DNA of 64,000 bases from Monodelphis domestica (GCF_027887165.1 NC_077228.1:206871479-206935478); one strand, 5' to 3'; counted from the stretch's first letter, positions 21,850 to 34,798 are shown. A program made the numbers and translations. The notes: generated by a model not told the origin, from the letters alone.

Positions 21850-22036
21850 AGAGGGCAGCTGGGTATCTCAGTGGATAGAGACAGGAGGTCCTAGGTTCAA
21901 ACCTAGCCTCAGATACTTCCCAGCTTGTGACCCTGGGCAAGTCACTTGACCCCCATTTCCTAGCCCATACCACTCTTCTGCCTTGGAACCAATACACAGT
22001 ATTGATTCCAAGATGGAAAGTAAGGGTTAAAAAAAC
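21850..22036 (+). mobile_element. CORE-SINE inserted in HAL1-like element
   Basis: Near full-length. The 9-bp flanks ACAAATAAT at 21840-21848 and 22041-22049 are a perfect target-site duplication. Confidence 0.85.
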
Positions 22037-22559
22037 AACAACAAATAATAAGAGACAGGAGAAAAATTAGGGGAAAATCATAGAAGAAGTCAAGCACATA
22101 GAGATCCCATAAAAGGAAATACAAACACTCAAACAGGAAAAAAACTTTCTAAAAAAAAATGTAGAAAGCCTCAAAGAAGAAAATGGCTCCATAAAAATTA
22201 GAATTGGAGAAATGGAAGCTAATGATTCCATAAGACAGCAGGAAACAATAAATTCAAGAGTGAAAAAAATAGAAGAAAACCTGAAATCTCTTCTTGGAAA
22301 AACGACAGATCTAGAAAATAAAACCAGGAGAGATCGTCTAAGAATCATTGGACTGTCTGAAAGGCATGACCAGAAAAAGAAGCTAGAGGCCATATTTAAA
22401 GAAATTATCAGGGAGAATGTCCCCTGATGTTTTTCAACAAGAGTCAAAAATAGAAATGGAAAGAATACACCAATTGAAAGAGATCCTAAATTTAATAGTA
22501 CCAAGACTATTATAAAGAAATTCCAGAACTCTCAAGTCAAGGAGAAAAATACTATTGCG

Positions 22560-22588
22560 TGTATGTGTGTGTGTGTGTGGGGGGAGGA
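22560..22588. repeat. GT microsatellite
   Basis: GT repeats running into a short G run, inside the HAL1-like element. Confidence 0.8.
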
Positions 22589-22949
22589 CAATAACAACAA
22601 GTCAACTATTATGGAGCCAAAGTCTGGATTACATAGGACATAACAGTTTCTACATTAAAGGACTGAAAGATGTGGCATATGATATTTCACAAGCAAAAGG
22701 ATCTTAGACTACAACCAAGAATCATTTACTCAGTGAAAGTGACATAATACTCCAGGCAAAGAAATACACATTTAATGAAATAAAGGACTTTCAGGTGTTT
22801 CTGACAAAATGACCATAGCTAGAAAGAAAATTTGATGATCAAATTTAACACTCAAGAGAAGCATAAGGAGAAAAAAAGAAAAAACTACATGGGGTAATGA
22901 TCAATTTAACCAGATGGAGAATCCTGAGTTTTGATCACTCTATTGTGTG

Positions 22950-23325
22950 ATCTATCTATCTATCTATCTAAATATTAATAATAGACCTATTTACATATTA
23001 ATATTTGCAATAGAACGATCATTTAGAGTCTACATCCCCAATCATATCTCCATCGAACCATGTCATCAAGGAAAGGTCTTTCTTCTGTGTTTCCACTCCC
23101 ACAGTTCTTTCTCTGGATGTGGATAGTGTTTTTTTTCATAAATCCCTCAGAATTGTCCTAGATCATTACATTGCTGCTAGTAGAGAAGTCCATTACATTC
23201 GATTGTGCCACAGTGTATCAGTGTCTGTGTACAATGTTCTTCTGGCTCTGCTTCTTTCGCTCTGCATCAATTCCAGTTCATATGGAATTCCTCCAGTTCA
23301 TTATTCCTTTTAGCACAATAGGAGC
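22950..23325 (-). mobile_element. L1 LINE 3' fragment, inverted
   Basis: Reverse L1 3' UTR and ORF2 end ('tgtttccactcccacagttc' near 23089, 'ttcctccagttcattattcc' near 23287), preceded by a TATC repeat at 22950-22972. It abuts plus-strand L1 at 23326. Confidence 0.75.
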
Positions 23326-24045
23326 AGAATGGATTAAAAGCCAGAATTCCACAATATGCTATCTAAAAGAAATACATTTAAAGCAGGGAGATACACACAG
23401 AGTAAAAGTAAGGGGCTATATCAGAATCAAGTCTACTATGTTCACAAAAAGCTAAAAATCAGGAGTAGAAATTATGATTTTAGAAAAAGTAAAAGTAAAA
23501 ATTAATCTAATTAAAAATAAGGAAGAAAATTAAATCTTGATAAAAGATACTATAGACATTGAAATAATATCAATATTAAACATGTCTGCACCAAATGGCA
23601 TAGATTCTTAAAGGAGAAGTTATAAGAATTACAAGAAAAAACAGACAACAAAACTATATTAGTAGTGTACATTAACCTTCCCTTCTCAGAATTAGATAAC
23701 TAAAAAAATAAATAAACAAGAAAGACATTAAGGAAGTAAATAGAATTTTAGAAAAGCTAGATCTGATAGACCTCTGGAGAAAATTGACCAGGAATAAAAA
23801 AGAATAGAATATTTTCTCAGCAGTACAGCTTCACAAAAAATGACCGTACAATAGGATATAAACCTCATGACCAAATGCAGAAAAACAGAAATATTAAATG
23901 CATCCTTTTCAGACCATAATCCTACAAAAATTATACTCAGCAAAGGGCACCAGGAAAAAAGACTAAAAATTAATTGGAAAATAAATAAACTTATCCTAAA
24001 GAAATGAGTTGGTCAAAGAACAAATCATAGAAACAATCAAAATTT

Positions 24046-25298
24046 CTTTTTTTTTAAATTTTTATTTAATTGATTAATTTAGAGTATTTTTCTAGGATTA
24101 CAAAAATTATGCTCTTTTCCTCCTCTTCCCTCTCATAACTGACACACAATTCCACTGGGTTTTACATGTGTTATTGGTCAAGACCTATTTCCGTTTTATT
24201 GATATTTGCACTATGGTGATCATTTAGGGTTTATAACCTCAATCATATCCCCATTGACCAATGTGATCAAGCAGTTATTTTTCTTTTGTATTTTTACTCC
24301 CACAGATCTTCTTCTGAATGTGGATAGCATTCTTTCTCATAAGTCCTTCAGAATTGTCCTATATCATTGCATTGCTACTCATAGAGAAGTCCATTACATT
24401 CTATTGTTCCACAGTGTATCAGTCTCTGTGTACAATGTTCTCCTGGTTCTGCTGCTTTCACTCTGCATCAATTTCTCAAGGTCATTCCAGTTCACATGGA
24501 ATTCCTCCAGTTCATTATTCCTTTGAGCACAATAGTATTCCATCACCAACATATACCACAGTTTGTTTAGCCATTCCCCAATTGAAGGACAGCTCCTCAT
24601 TTTCCAATTCTTTGCCACCACAAAGAGCACATCTATAAATAATTTTGTTCAAGTCTTTTTCCTTATCTCTTTGGAGTACAAATCCAGTAGTACTATGGAT
24701 GAATCAAAGGGTAGGCAGTCTTTTAGCACCCTTTGGGTATAGTTCCAAATTGCACTCCAGAATGGTTGGATCAGTTCACAACTCCACCAGCAATGTATTA
24801 ATGTCCCAATTTTGCCACATTCCCTCCAACATTTATTACTTTCCTTTGCTGTCATGTTAGTCAATCTGCTAGGTGTGAAGTGGTACCTCAGAGTTGTTTT
24901 GATTTTCATTTCTCTGATTATACAAGATTTAGAACATTTTTCATGTGTTTATTGATAGTTTTGATTTCTTTAACTGAAAATTGCCTATTCTTGTCCTTTG
25001 CCCATTTATGAATTGGGGAATGGCTTGATTTTTTTGTACAATTGATTTAGTTCCTTATAAATTTGAGAAATTAGACTTTTGTCAGAGTTTTTTATTATGA
25101 AGATTTTGTCCCAATTTGTTGCTTCCCTTCTAATTTTAGTTGCATTGGTTTTGTTTGTACAAAACCTTTTTAATTTAATGTAATCAAAATAATTTATTTT
25201 ACATTTTGTAATTTTTTTCTAACTCTTTCTTGGTCTTAAAAATCTTTCCTTTCCCAAAGATCTGACAAGTATACTATTCTGTGTTCACAGATTGTGTT
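24046..25298 (-). mobile_element. 5'-truncated L1 inserted in plus-strand L1
   Basis: It starts with the reverse-complemented A-rich tail and runs back into ORF2. Flanks AACAATCAAAATTT (24032-24045) and AACAATCAATAATTTT (25299-25314) look like a target-site duplication with a small gap. The host L1 reads continuously across the site. Confidence 0.85.
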
Positions 25299-26389
25299 AA
25301 CAATCAATAATTTTGTTAAAGAGAATAATAATGAGGAGACAAAAAACAAAATTTTTTGAGATGTGACCAAGGCAGTACTTAGGGAAATTTTATATCTCGA
25401 AATACTTACAGCAATAAAATAGAGGAAGAGCAGATCAATCAATTGGTAATGTAACTAAAAAAACTAGAAAAAGGACAAATTTTAAATCCCCAATTAAGCA
25501 CCATTTTGGAAATCCTGAAAACCAAAGGAAAGATTAATGAAATAGAAAGTAAGAAAACCACTGAACTAATGAATAAGACAAGGAGCTGATTTTATGGGTG
25601 GGAAATCCAAATAAAACAGATAAGGCATTGGTTAATCTGATTTAAAAAAAAACAAATTACTGTGTTAAAAAAATGGAAAGGGTGAATTAACCATCAATGA
25701 AGAGGAAATTAGAGCAATTAATAGGAGTAATTTTGTTCAATTATATGCCAATAAATATGACAATTTAAGTGAAATAGATTAATATTTTTAGAAATAAATT
25801 GCCCAGATTAACAGAAGAGAAAATAGAATATTTAAATAGCTCTATCATATAGAAAGAAATTGAACAAGCCATCAATTAATTCCCTAATAAAAAAAACTCC
25901 ACAGCCAGATGGATTCACCAGTCAATTCTATCAAACATTTAAAGAACAGTTAACTCCAATACTATATAAACTATTTGAAAAAACAGTTGAGGAAGTAATT
26001 TTACCTAATTCTTTTTATGGCAGCTCAAGTATGGTGCTGATACTTAAACCAGGAAGAGAAAAAACAGAGAAAGAAAATCAGAGATCAATCTTTCTAGTGA
26101 ATATTGATGACAAAAAATATTAATGCCAAATAAAATGCTAGCAAGGAGATTAGAACAATATATCACAAAGATCACATGACAAGGTGAATTTTATACCAGG
26201 AATACAGGGATAGTTCAATATTAGGAAAATAACTGGCATAATTGGCCATATCAGTAACAAAACCAACAGAAATCATGGGATTATTTCAATAGATCCAGAA
26301 AAGGTTTTTGAAAAAATTTAGCACTTCATATTAAAAATACTAAAGAACATTGGAATAAATGGAACATTCCTTGAAATGATAAATAGCAT

Positions 26390-27042
26390 TGTGAAGATTA
26401 AATTAACTCTCCCCTGCCCATTTTTAGATTTAATCACCAAAAGCATATACACCCCACTGTAAAAATTAAAATTTAATCTCAATAAAAAAAATTTATTTTA
26501 AGAGATTTATTAAAGATCATTAGAAATAAAGGAATAAAAGTGATACAAAATAAAAACTGAGCCTAGTAGGGCCCACCTCCTCCTGTGAAGAGGTCTTTGG
26601 TCTTTGGTCTTCCACTTGACTTTGGAGGAGCTCTGACTGAGGATCTCCAACTGCTTCTACTTTCCTTAAACTACCACAGTGAATGAAAAAAGGCCAACTC
26701 CTTTCCTGGATTTTCTGAAGGGACTAGCCTCAGGAGAGACCTACCTTCCTGAGAGAGACTCACTACGTTCCCAGGTCCTCGGCTCAAGGTGGAGGCCCCT
26801 CAGACTAAGGACTAATTAGCTCTTCCTGGCTTGAGTTTGGGACTGGAGCAAAATACTTAGTACGTAGGCTAGATAACTTACCCTACCCTCTCTCTGATTT
26901 TCTTACTTTCACACTTTCTATATTTTATAAATAAATTGTTAAAATAAATCTCTTTGGAATTTGACTAAATTCCTGGTGACCCTACTCTTGAACAATCCAG
27001 TCCAACCTTTTATATAAACCATTTTCATTTCTACCCTTTACT
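26390..27042 (+). mobile_element. Solo LTR (endogenous retrovirus fossil)
   Basis: It begins TGTGAAGATTAAATT and carries a polyadenylation-type AATAAA near 26928. It is flanked by GCAT at 26386-26389 and 27043-27046. L1 sequence resumes on either side, so the LTR postdates that L1. Confidence 0.75.
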
Positions 27043-27304
27043 GCATTTATCTAAAACTATCAGTAAACATTATCTACAATGGGTATAAATTAGAAATCTT
27101 TCCAATAAGATTAAGGGTAAAGTAAGAATGCCCATTATCACCACTACTATTCAATATTGCACTGTAATACCATACCTATAAGAGAAGAAGAAACTGAAGG
27201 AATTAGAATAGGCAAGAAGGAAAAAAAGCTATCCCTCTTAACAATTTTAACGAAGTTGCAAGGTATAAAATAAACACATAAATCATCAGCATTTCTCTAT
27301 ACTA

Positions 27305-28008
27305 TGTAAAGGGGGTAGAAATATGAGGGGTTTTTATAAAAGGTTGTACTGGATTATTTAAGAATAGAGTTGCCAGGAATTTAATTAATTCCAAAGAGAT
27401 TTATTTTAACAATTTATTTATAAAATATAGAAAGAGTGAAAGTAAGAAAAATCAGATAGAGGATAGGGTAAGATATCTAGCCTACACACTAAGTAATTTG
27501 TTCCAGCCCCTGGCTCAACCCAGGCAGGACTAGTTAGTCCTTAGCTGGAGGGGCTTTGGCCTTGAGCAGGGGACCTGGGGATGCAGAGAGCCTTTCTCAA
27601 GAGGGTAGGTCTCTCCTGAAGCTAGTTCCTTCAGAAAATTCAAGGAGTCAGTCTTTTTCATTCACCATGTGTCAGTCCAAAGTTCAAGAGCAGTCTGAGA
27701 TCTCAAACCCCAGCTCCTCCATAGGCAAGTCAAAGACCATAGAACTGAGTGCTCACAGGAAGTTTCTTGACATTTTTAAAGACTGCTTCTTTTCGTCACT
27801 TCCTGTGACTTCCTTCATTTGATGTGTACCAATTACAGCTAAATCTTTTGCTTAGGACTGCCCAGGGGGCAGTCAGTCAATTGTAATTTGTCACCCACTA
27901 TCATACTGGTGAGTCACAGGCCTCCCCTACTCAATTCTGAACTGGGTGTACATGCTTTTGGTGATTAAATCTAAAAATGGACAGGGGAGAGTTAATTTAA
28001 TCTTCACA
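27305..28008 (-). mobile_element. Solo LTR, same family, opposite orientation
   Basis: 704 bp. Its minus-strand start TGTGAAGATTAAATT matches the LTR at 26390. Flanks are ACTA at 27301-27304 and 28009-28012. Ends are TG...CA. It sits in the same L1 about 260 bp from its sister. The 88-codon ORF at 27556 is a shadow. Confidence 0.8.
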
Positions 28009-28654
28009 ACTACCAGTAAAGTCCAACAGCAAGATATAGAAAGATAAATCCTATTTAAGATAACTGTAGACAATATAAAATACCTGAGGCTCCACCTACC
28101 AAGACAAATCCAAGAACTATTTGATCATAATTACAAAACGCTTTGCACACAAATGAAGTAAAATCTAAACAAATGAAAAAAAAACCATTCATTGCATATA
28201 GATTGACTGAGCTAGTATAATAACAATGACAATTCTACCCAAGTTAACTTACTTATTCAGTGCCATACCAATCAAACTATCTAAAAATTATTTCATAGAG
28301 CTAAAATAGTAATAATATTTATCTGGAAGAATTAAAAAGCCAAGAATATCAAGGGAATTGATGGAGAAAAATATGAAGGTGGCTTAGTTGTACTAGATCT
28401 CAAACTATATTATAAAGTGGCAACCATCAAAACAATCTGATATTGGCTAAGAAATAGAGTAGAAGATCAATGGAATATATTAGGCACTCAATACACAACA
28501 GTAAATGATCATAGCAACTTCATGTTTGATAAACCCAAAGACCAAGATTTGAAGAACTCATAGATAAAAACTGCTGAGAAAATTAGAAAACCATGTCAGA
28601 AACTAGGCACAGAACAATATCTCACACCATATACCAAAGTAAAATCAGAATATA

Positions 28655-28705
28655 TATCTATATCTTTATATATATATATATCTCTTCTTTTATATATATA
28701 TATAT
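28655..28705. repeat. TA microsatellite
   Basis: Two TA-rich runs split by a short CT stretch, within the L1 3' half. Confidence 0.8.
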
Positions 28706-29934
28706 TAGAAATAAAGGATAAAACTATAAACAAATTAGAGGAGCACAGAATCAATGTTAGATCAATGAATAAGGGAAGAATTTATGTCCAAACAGATCAT
28801 AGAGAACATTATGAGATGTAAAATAGATTACTTTGACTACAAAAATGAAAAGGGTTTGTACAAACAAAACCAATACCACCAAGATTAAAAGGGAAAAAAC
28901 AAACTGGGAAAGAAAATTTTAAGCAAGTATCTCTGCCAAAGGCCTAATTTCTCAAATATATAGAGAACTGAGCCAAATTTATAAGAATACAAAACATTAC
29001 CCAATTGACAAGTAGTCAAGGATATGAATGAGTAATTCTCAGATGAAGAAGTTAAAACTATCTTTAACCATATTTAAAAAACCATTGCAAATTGCTATTA
29101 ATTAGAGAAATACAAATTAAAACAACTCTGAGGTACTACCTCACATCTATCACACAGGCTAATATGACAAAAATAATTAAATTAAAAATGTTGAAGGGAT
29201 TGGGAAAAAGTTGGGACATTAATATGTTGTTGGTAAAGCTATGAACTGATATAACCATTCTGGAAAGCAATTTGGAACCATGCCCAAAAGGCTATAAAAT
29301 TGTACATAGTCTTTGACTAGCAATCCACTTACAGATCTATATCCCAAAGAGATCAAAAATAGGGGGGAAAGACCTATTTGTACAAGAATATTTGTTGAAG
29401 GTCTTTTTTGTGGCAGCAAGGATCTAGAAACTGAAGGGATGCTCATCAATTGGGGAATGGTTGAACAAGTTGTGGTATATGATTGTAAGCAATTAGTATT
29501 GCACCATAAGAAACAACAAATAAGGTAATCACAAAGAAAAACTTGGAAAAACTTATATGAAGTGATGAAAACTGAAGTGAGCAGAACCAGGAGAACATTG
29601 TACATGGTAACAGCAATAAAGTACTATGATCTACTGTGAATGACTTACCTATTATCAACAAAGCAAGAATCCAGGATCACTTGAAGGGACTCATGATGAA
29701 AAAGATTATCCACTACTCTAGAAAGAATTGATGAAATCTGAATACAGATTGAAGGATGCCATTCTTCATTTTATTTCATTTATGAATTTTTCTTTAGTAT
29801 AAGCAATATGTGTCTTCTTTCACAATATAATAAACATGGAAATATGTATTGTATAATTTAAAAATGTACAATAAGTATTTTGTGGTTATGATCATATCGT
29901 TCCTGAGTTTTGTGCATCCTATATATTACGTGCA

Positions 29935-30022
29935 AGTATCTGAGGCCAGATTTGAACTCAGGAAGATGAGCCTTTCTGACTCCAGACCTTGTACTCAATC
30001 CACTGTACTACTTTACTGCTAA
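29935..30022 (-). mobile_element. CORE-SINE 5' fragment
   Basis: Reverse copy of 'ctgaggccagatttgaactc' (29940 on) through a worn head. The 3' half is absent. Confidence 0.55.
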
Positions 30023-30296
30023 CATCCCATGAACCACTATGATCTCAAAATAATTAAATAAATTTACTTGCTGATGGTTAAATTTAGCATCCCAGCTACA
30101 TTCCCTCCTGTTCCTATTAGTATTCTTTGGCTTTTTAAAATATTCAACTCAGGTGCTTGCTCCTACAAAAGCTAAGAGGCCACTGAAAACTGATGGAATG
30201 AAATATGTGAATAATAGTGGCTTTGGATCATCCTTAAGATAGGTGAAAGAGAATGGAGTGGATAGGATAGCACCATATAGTAAGAAGATTGAGGGA

Positions 30297-30494
30297 CCCT
30301 CTGGGTAGCTCAGTAGATAGAGAGCATGACCTAGAGATAGGGGGTCCTAGGTTCAAATTTGACCCCAAACATTTCCTAGCTATGTGACTCTGGGCAGTTA
30401 CTTAACCCCAATTACCTAGCCCTTACTGCTCTTCTACTTTGGAACCAATATCCAGTATTGATTCTAAGATGGAAAGTAAGAGTTAAAAAAAAAG
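30297..30494 (+). mobile_element. CORE-SINE with RTE-type tail
   Basis: Complete from the head 'ctgggtagctcagtagatag' to 'tattgattctaagatggaaa' and an A-run. Confidence 0.8.
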
Positions 30495-31220
30495 TCTACT
30501 CATATGGGAAAGTCTAGGAACCAGAAGACAAAAACATGATAGAGAGTATATTTGGATGAAGGTCAAAGGTAAGAGAAAGGAGAAACAGAAGTGATTTTTG
30601 TCAGTGTAATATACTAGAGACCTCCTGAACAGAAAGAAAAAATAAGATGGGGTATGGGAAATAGATCATAAATCTGAAACAAAGAGGCGTGATACTGTAG
30701 TGATGAGAGATTTTAATTATCCAGACACATCTACTAGGTCTCTCTGTCTCTGTCTTCTGTTTTGTATGTTAATCTCACTAACAGTGATTGCTGGGGTGGA
30801 AATGATATAAACCTTGGAAGCATAGTGACAATTCTATCCTAGAATCTCTAATTTTTTAAAAAGGAGATAAAATCTAGGCATAGTCTGACATACTCTAGAT
30901 TGGATTGGGGGTGGTGATGTAAATTTCAAAGGGTTTAGAGGAAAAATAAGTAGAATCTTATGGTGTAAAATGCATTGGGAGAAGTTGGCTCAGGAGATAT
31001 GAGAGATATTTAAGAATGAAATTCTGAAAACCTAACTGGGAATAATTCAAATGAGGAAGAAAAATGAAATTTGTTGGAAGAGTCCAATGTGTATGCACAA
31101 GGATGTAGGAACCTTGTTCATCTGATCCCACCTTCAGATTCTGTTTAAGCCCCTTTCATAGTTTATTAACTGCCCCTTAGGAAGTATAGGGAAGACCTCA
31201 ATTTGATTGTTAATGGGGAA
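30495..31220. other. Unique intergenic DNA
   Basis: No repeat or gene is recognised here. Confidence 0.5.
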
Positions 31221-31224
31221 ACAA

Positions 31225-31450
31225 GGCAAAATGCAACCCCCTGCCCCCCTACTCTCACCCTCACCCCCATCAAGTGCCATGCCCCCTCAAGAGACTGAGT
31301 GGGAAGGGAGCAGCTCCACCAGAGTCCCTCTGGCTTTCTAATAAGGAACTCTGGGAGTATGGGGGTTGGGGGAGAAATTATGTGTGGGTGCCTACAAAGA
31401 GTTCTGTGTATGCCATCTTTGGCACTTGTGCCATAAATTCACAATCACTG
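31225..31450 (-). mobile_element. hAT transposon fragment (OposCharlie-like)
   Basis: On the minus strand it starts CAGTGATTGTGAATTTATGG, then GCACAAGTGCC and 'acacagaactctttg', parallel to the left end at 19739. The opposite end is missing. Confidence 0.6.
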
Positions 31451-31451
31451 C

Positions 31452-31640
31452 CCTAAAGAATTGGACTCAGAAGACTTAGATTCAAATCCTCCCACCTCAA
31501 CTCTGCCATTTATTACTTCTGTAATCTTGGTCAAGACTCTTCTTACTGGACCATTTTTTTTTCATCTGTAAAATGAGAAAGTTGGAAAAGATAGCCCCTT
31601 AGGTATTGGTAGCTTTGTGTTAATCTATTATCCTATTATT
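31452..31640 (+). mobile_element. MIR
   Basis: Worn MIR: 'ttggactcagaagacttaga' head side, CORE near 31530, then 'ttcatctgtaaaatgagaaa'. Confidence 0.6.
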
Positions 31641-31689
31641 ATTTTGCATTGTCTATGAGTATGGCAAAACAGATCAATGTGAAATGAAA

Positions 31690-31950
31690 AGTCATGGAAA
31701 CATAGGCTCTTGCAGTTAGAAGGACTCTTGAGGGCAAATAGTCCAATTTCCCTTCAAATTCTAGAATTCCTCTTTAGCATCCCTGATAAACAGTTATCCA
31801 AATGCAGCTCATTTCCTCCAGTTATTGTAGTTCATGATCTACATTACTGGATGTATCTAATTGTTAGAAATTTCTTTCTTATATTAAGTGAAAATTGGTT
31901 TCATTCCCACTGATACTAGTTGAGCCCTCTAAAGTTACACAGAAGACATT
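31690..31950 (+). repeat. Possible ancient dispersed repeat
   Basis: 'ttagaaggactcttgagggc' and the following text resemble the sequence flanking the hAT element at 35935-35980 and 36501-36600. The family is not identified. Confidence 0.3.
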
Positions 31951-31975
31951 AACATAACATTTTCAAAAGCATATT

Positions 31976-32158
31976 TAACCTAGAGACAGATCTGTGTTCT
32001 AATCTTAAACTCTAATACTTCTGTCATAGACAAATGATTTCCCCTTTCTGAGCCTCTGTTTTCTTATTTGAGAAATGAGGGTCCATAAAACGGTCACTTC
32101 CTACCTCATAGATTTGTTGTGGGGTAAAGGGGGTTTAAATCTTAAAGTATTATATGTC
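31976..32158 (+). mobile_element. MIR
   Basis: 'gagacagatctgtgttctaa' to 'tttctgagcctctgttttct' and the 3' part ending before a triplet microsatellite. Confidence 0.6.
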
Positions 32159-32262
32159 TATTACTACTACTACGACAATAACGACGACAACTACTACGAC
32201 TACTACTACCATTACCACCATCACTACTGCTAATTATTATAATTATAATTAATAATAATGTT
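32158..32262. repeat. TAC/ACG triplet microsatellite
   Basis: Degenerate ACT/ACG/ACC triplets followed by TAA-rich sequence, growing from the A-rich end of the MIR. Confidence 0.8.
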
Positions 32263-32434
32263 TCCTCTACATTACAAATCCTTTAGCTATGTGAAGATAG
32301 CTATCATGTAGCTTAGCTTTGTCTTTCCTAAGCTAAAGATCTCGTTTCTTCAACTTTCTTATTACTCATACGTACTTGTTATTCTTATAACTGTCTTGTA
32401 AGAAAGTAAAAAACATTAATTTCTAGTTTAGGGA

Positions 32435-33525
32435 AAGATCATAGTCAAATAAGAGACAGAGAGGATCACAGAAAGCATAATGGATAATTCTGATTATATG
32501 AAATTTGAAAGGTTTTGCATGAACACAATCAAAGTAGTGAAAATTAGAAGGAAAATAGGAAATTGGGAAAGTATTTTTATAGCAAATTTCTCTAAGTCTC
32601 ATTTCTAAAATATATTGGAAACTAAGTCAAATTTATAAAAATAAAAGCCATTCCCCTATTGATAAATGGTTAAAACATATGAATAGGTAGTTTTTAGGAA
32701 ACCAAAGCTATTTATAGTAAAAAAAAAAGTGCTCCAAATGGCTACGGATTAGAGAAATGCTTATCTAAACAACTTCACATCTATCAGATGTCACACCTAT
32801 TCAGACTAACATGACAGAAAAGGAGAATGGCAACTATTGTAGGGAATATGGAAAAATGGGGAAATTAATGCACTATTAGTGGAGTTGTGAACTGATCCAA
32901 CCATTCTGAAAAACTATTTGGAAATATGACCAAAAGGCTATAAAACTTGATAACCTTTGTCCCAGTAATACTGCTACTGGGTCTGTACTCCAAAAAAATT
33001 AAAGAAAAGGGTAATGGATCTATATGAACAAAAATATAGTAGCTTTTTTTGTGGTGTCAAAGAATTGGAAATTGAGGGGATGTCCATCAAGTGGGTAATT
33101 AATTATGCTATAAGAAATGATAAGACCTAATAAGACTTACAGAAACGGATGAAAAATGAAGTGAGAACTAGGAGAACATTGTACACAATAACAACAGTAT
33201 TGTAATGATAATTAACTGTGAAAGATTTAACTACTCTATACAATAATCCAATAATACAATTCCAAAGGCTCATGATGAAAAACTTTATTTATTTTTAGTG
33301 AGAGAACAGACAAACTCTAAGTGCAAATTTAAATATAGTTGTTTAACTTTATTTTTCTTGTTTGGTTTTTGTTTTTGTTTTTTTAAATGGCTAAAATGGA
33401 AATATATTTTGCTTGATCTCACAAATATAACTGACACATTGTTTGCCTTCTCAAAGAAGAACAGAAGGGAGGGAGAGAATTTGAAAATCAAAATCATTTT
33501 TTACTGTTATAAATAAATAAAGATT
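32435..33525 (+). mobile_element. L1 LINE 3' end
   Basis: Plus-strand ORF2 C-terminal region and 3' UTR ('gaactgatccaaccattctg' near 32889; 'gagggagagaatttgaaaat' near 33470) with an A-rich end. Old and diverged. Confidence 0.75.
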
Positions 33526-34798
33526 CTCTTAGTTTGTGAATCCCTCATTATTCTGTTCACCTACTCTGAACATACAAAATTGTCACAGCCAGAAACAAAT
33601 CTAAATATGGCCAAGTACATTAGGATTATTATTTCCTATGATCTGAATATTAGTCTATATGCACAGCCTAATATTGTGTCAACTTTGTAACAGCCACACT
33701 GATTAAGGTTGTGGTCAGTTAAGACCTCAAGATCAAAACCCTATCAAGTATGAGAGTTTAACACTCTGAGTACATATATTATCATTCTTATTTTTACATT
33801 ATAAAGATTATTTTAATATTAAATATTAATGACTTCACCTGTGAATTAAAGACTGTCTCTCTCTACGACCATGGGCCCTTAGCCTTATGTTTGGCTCATT
33901 TAACCGAGGGAACAGGTTCAAACTTGCCTCTCCTAATGGATTATATACAAAGTATGCACAGATATTCCCTCCTTGGGTTTATCACATGTAACTTTGTGGA
34001 ACCGGTTTCTGGCCATAACTGAAGGGCTTACACTGAATGATGACAAAAAGACTTCTAATTGGCTAAAGATTCTGAAGAGCTGATGACTCAGTAGCTACTG
34101 AGCCAGAACTAGATAAGTATACAAAGGGAGTGGCCTTTCTCTAACTCATTCTCATTCTTTTGTGACTTTGAAGAGGCAATCTTTCTTTGATCTACCTCGG
34201 GAAGAGCTGGCTGGAAGAAGTGCAGATTGCTTCATCTCTCATCTGGCCACAGCACCTATGAATACATGATCACTTCTGTCCTTTTGTGTCTGCTTTGTTC
34301 CTCATCATAGGTGAACAAGTATTCTGAGATGCAAAAGTCCAGATAATTTTGTGAGATTAGAAAAACCAGAGATCTCATTAGAAGTCCAAAAATGGCAGTG
34401 CCAACATCCACCAGGGGCAATAGAAATACCTCCAATGGATGTGGAAAGTAGTTACCAGAGGATGGCTATAGCTGCAGGGAGCATGACCCTTCATGAGAGA
34501 GAAAAGCACTAGCTGTGGATTCTAGAAAGGTACCTAGAATTTCTGATCCATGGAGCCCAACAAAGAACTATAGCTAAGGGGAGTTGGATAAGGATGGTAT
34601 ATAGAGAAAAAGACTCCCAGGACAATATTTGGGGGATACTTTTTGCCATACAGGCTCTTTATACATATGCCTCAATACTATTATATTTTAAATTTGAGTC
34701 TGTTTTCCTGATGGATATTATATCTGTTTATGGGAGAGTGACCTCCAGGTTTGGGGAGCAATGTTTTATACCAACTATTCTTACCATAATTTGTTTTT
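33526..34798. other. Unassigned intergenic DNA
   Basis: No gene recognised. The stretch 33.9-34.5 kb has an LTR-like feel, but neither a TG...CA frame nor target repeats could be shown. Confidence 0.4.

Larger units (their letters stand above)
21400..22925 (+). mobile_element. HAL1-like (ORF1-only) LINE
   Basis: A 5' leader (21.4-21.85 kb) leads to an ORF1 relic. The frame at 22212-22427 carries TRRDRLRIIGLSE, the RNA-recognition segment of L1 ORF1p. Downstream is non-ORF2 sequence ('cagtgaaagtgacataatac' near 22732) that, from memory, is found in HAL1 elements after ORF1. A CORE-SINE (21850-22036) interrupts it. Reading frames are broken. It could instead be the 5' part of a full L1. Confidence 0.6.
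23326..29885 (+). mobile_element. L1 LINE, ORF2 to 3' end, with three insertions
   Basis: Plus-strand L1 in four pieces: about 23326-24031 (endonuclease), 25299-26389 (to early RT, '[12 protein letters not shown]' near 25908), 27043-27304 (RT palm) and 28009-29885 (C-terminal and 3' UTR). An inverted L1 and two LTRs separate the pieces. It lacks the 5' end of ORF2, and the segment that should carry the FADD box is absent. Frames are broken. Confidence 0.8.

Noticed and set aside
33900-34560. Possible LTR
   Set aside because: No TG...CA boundaries, polyadenylation signal or target repeats could be shown.
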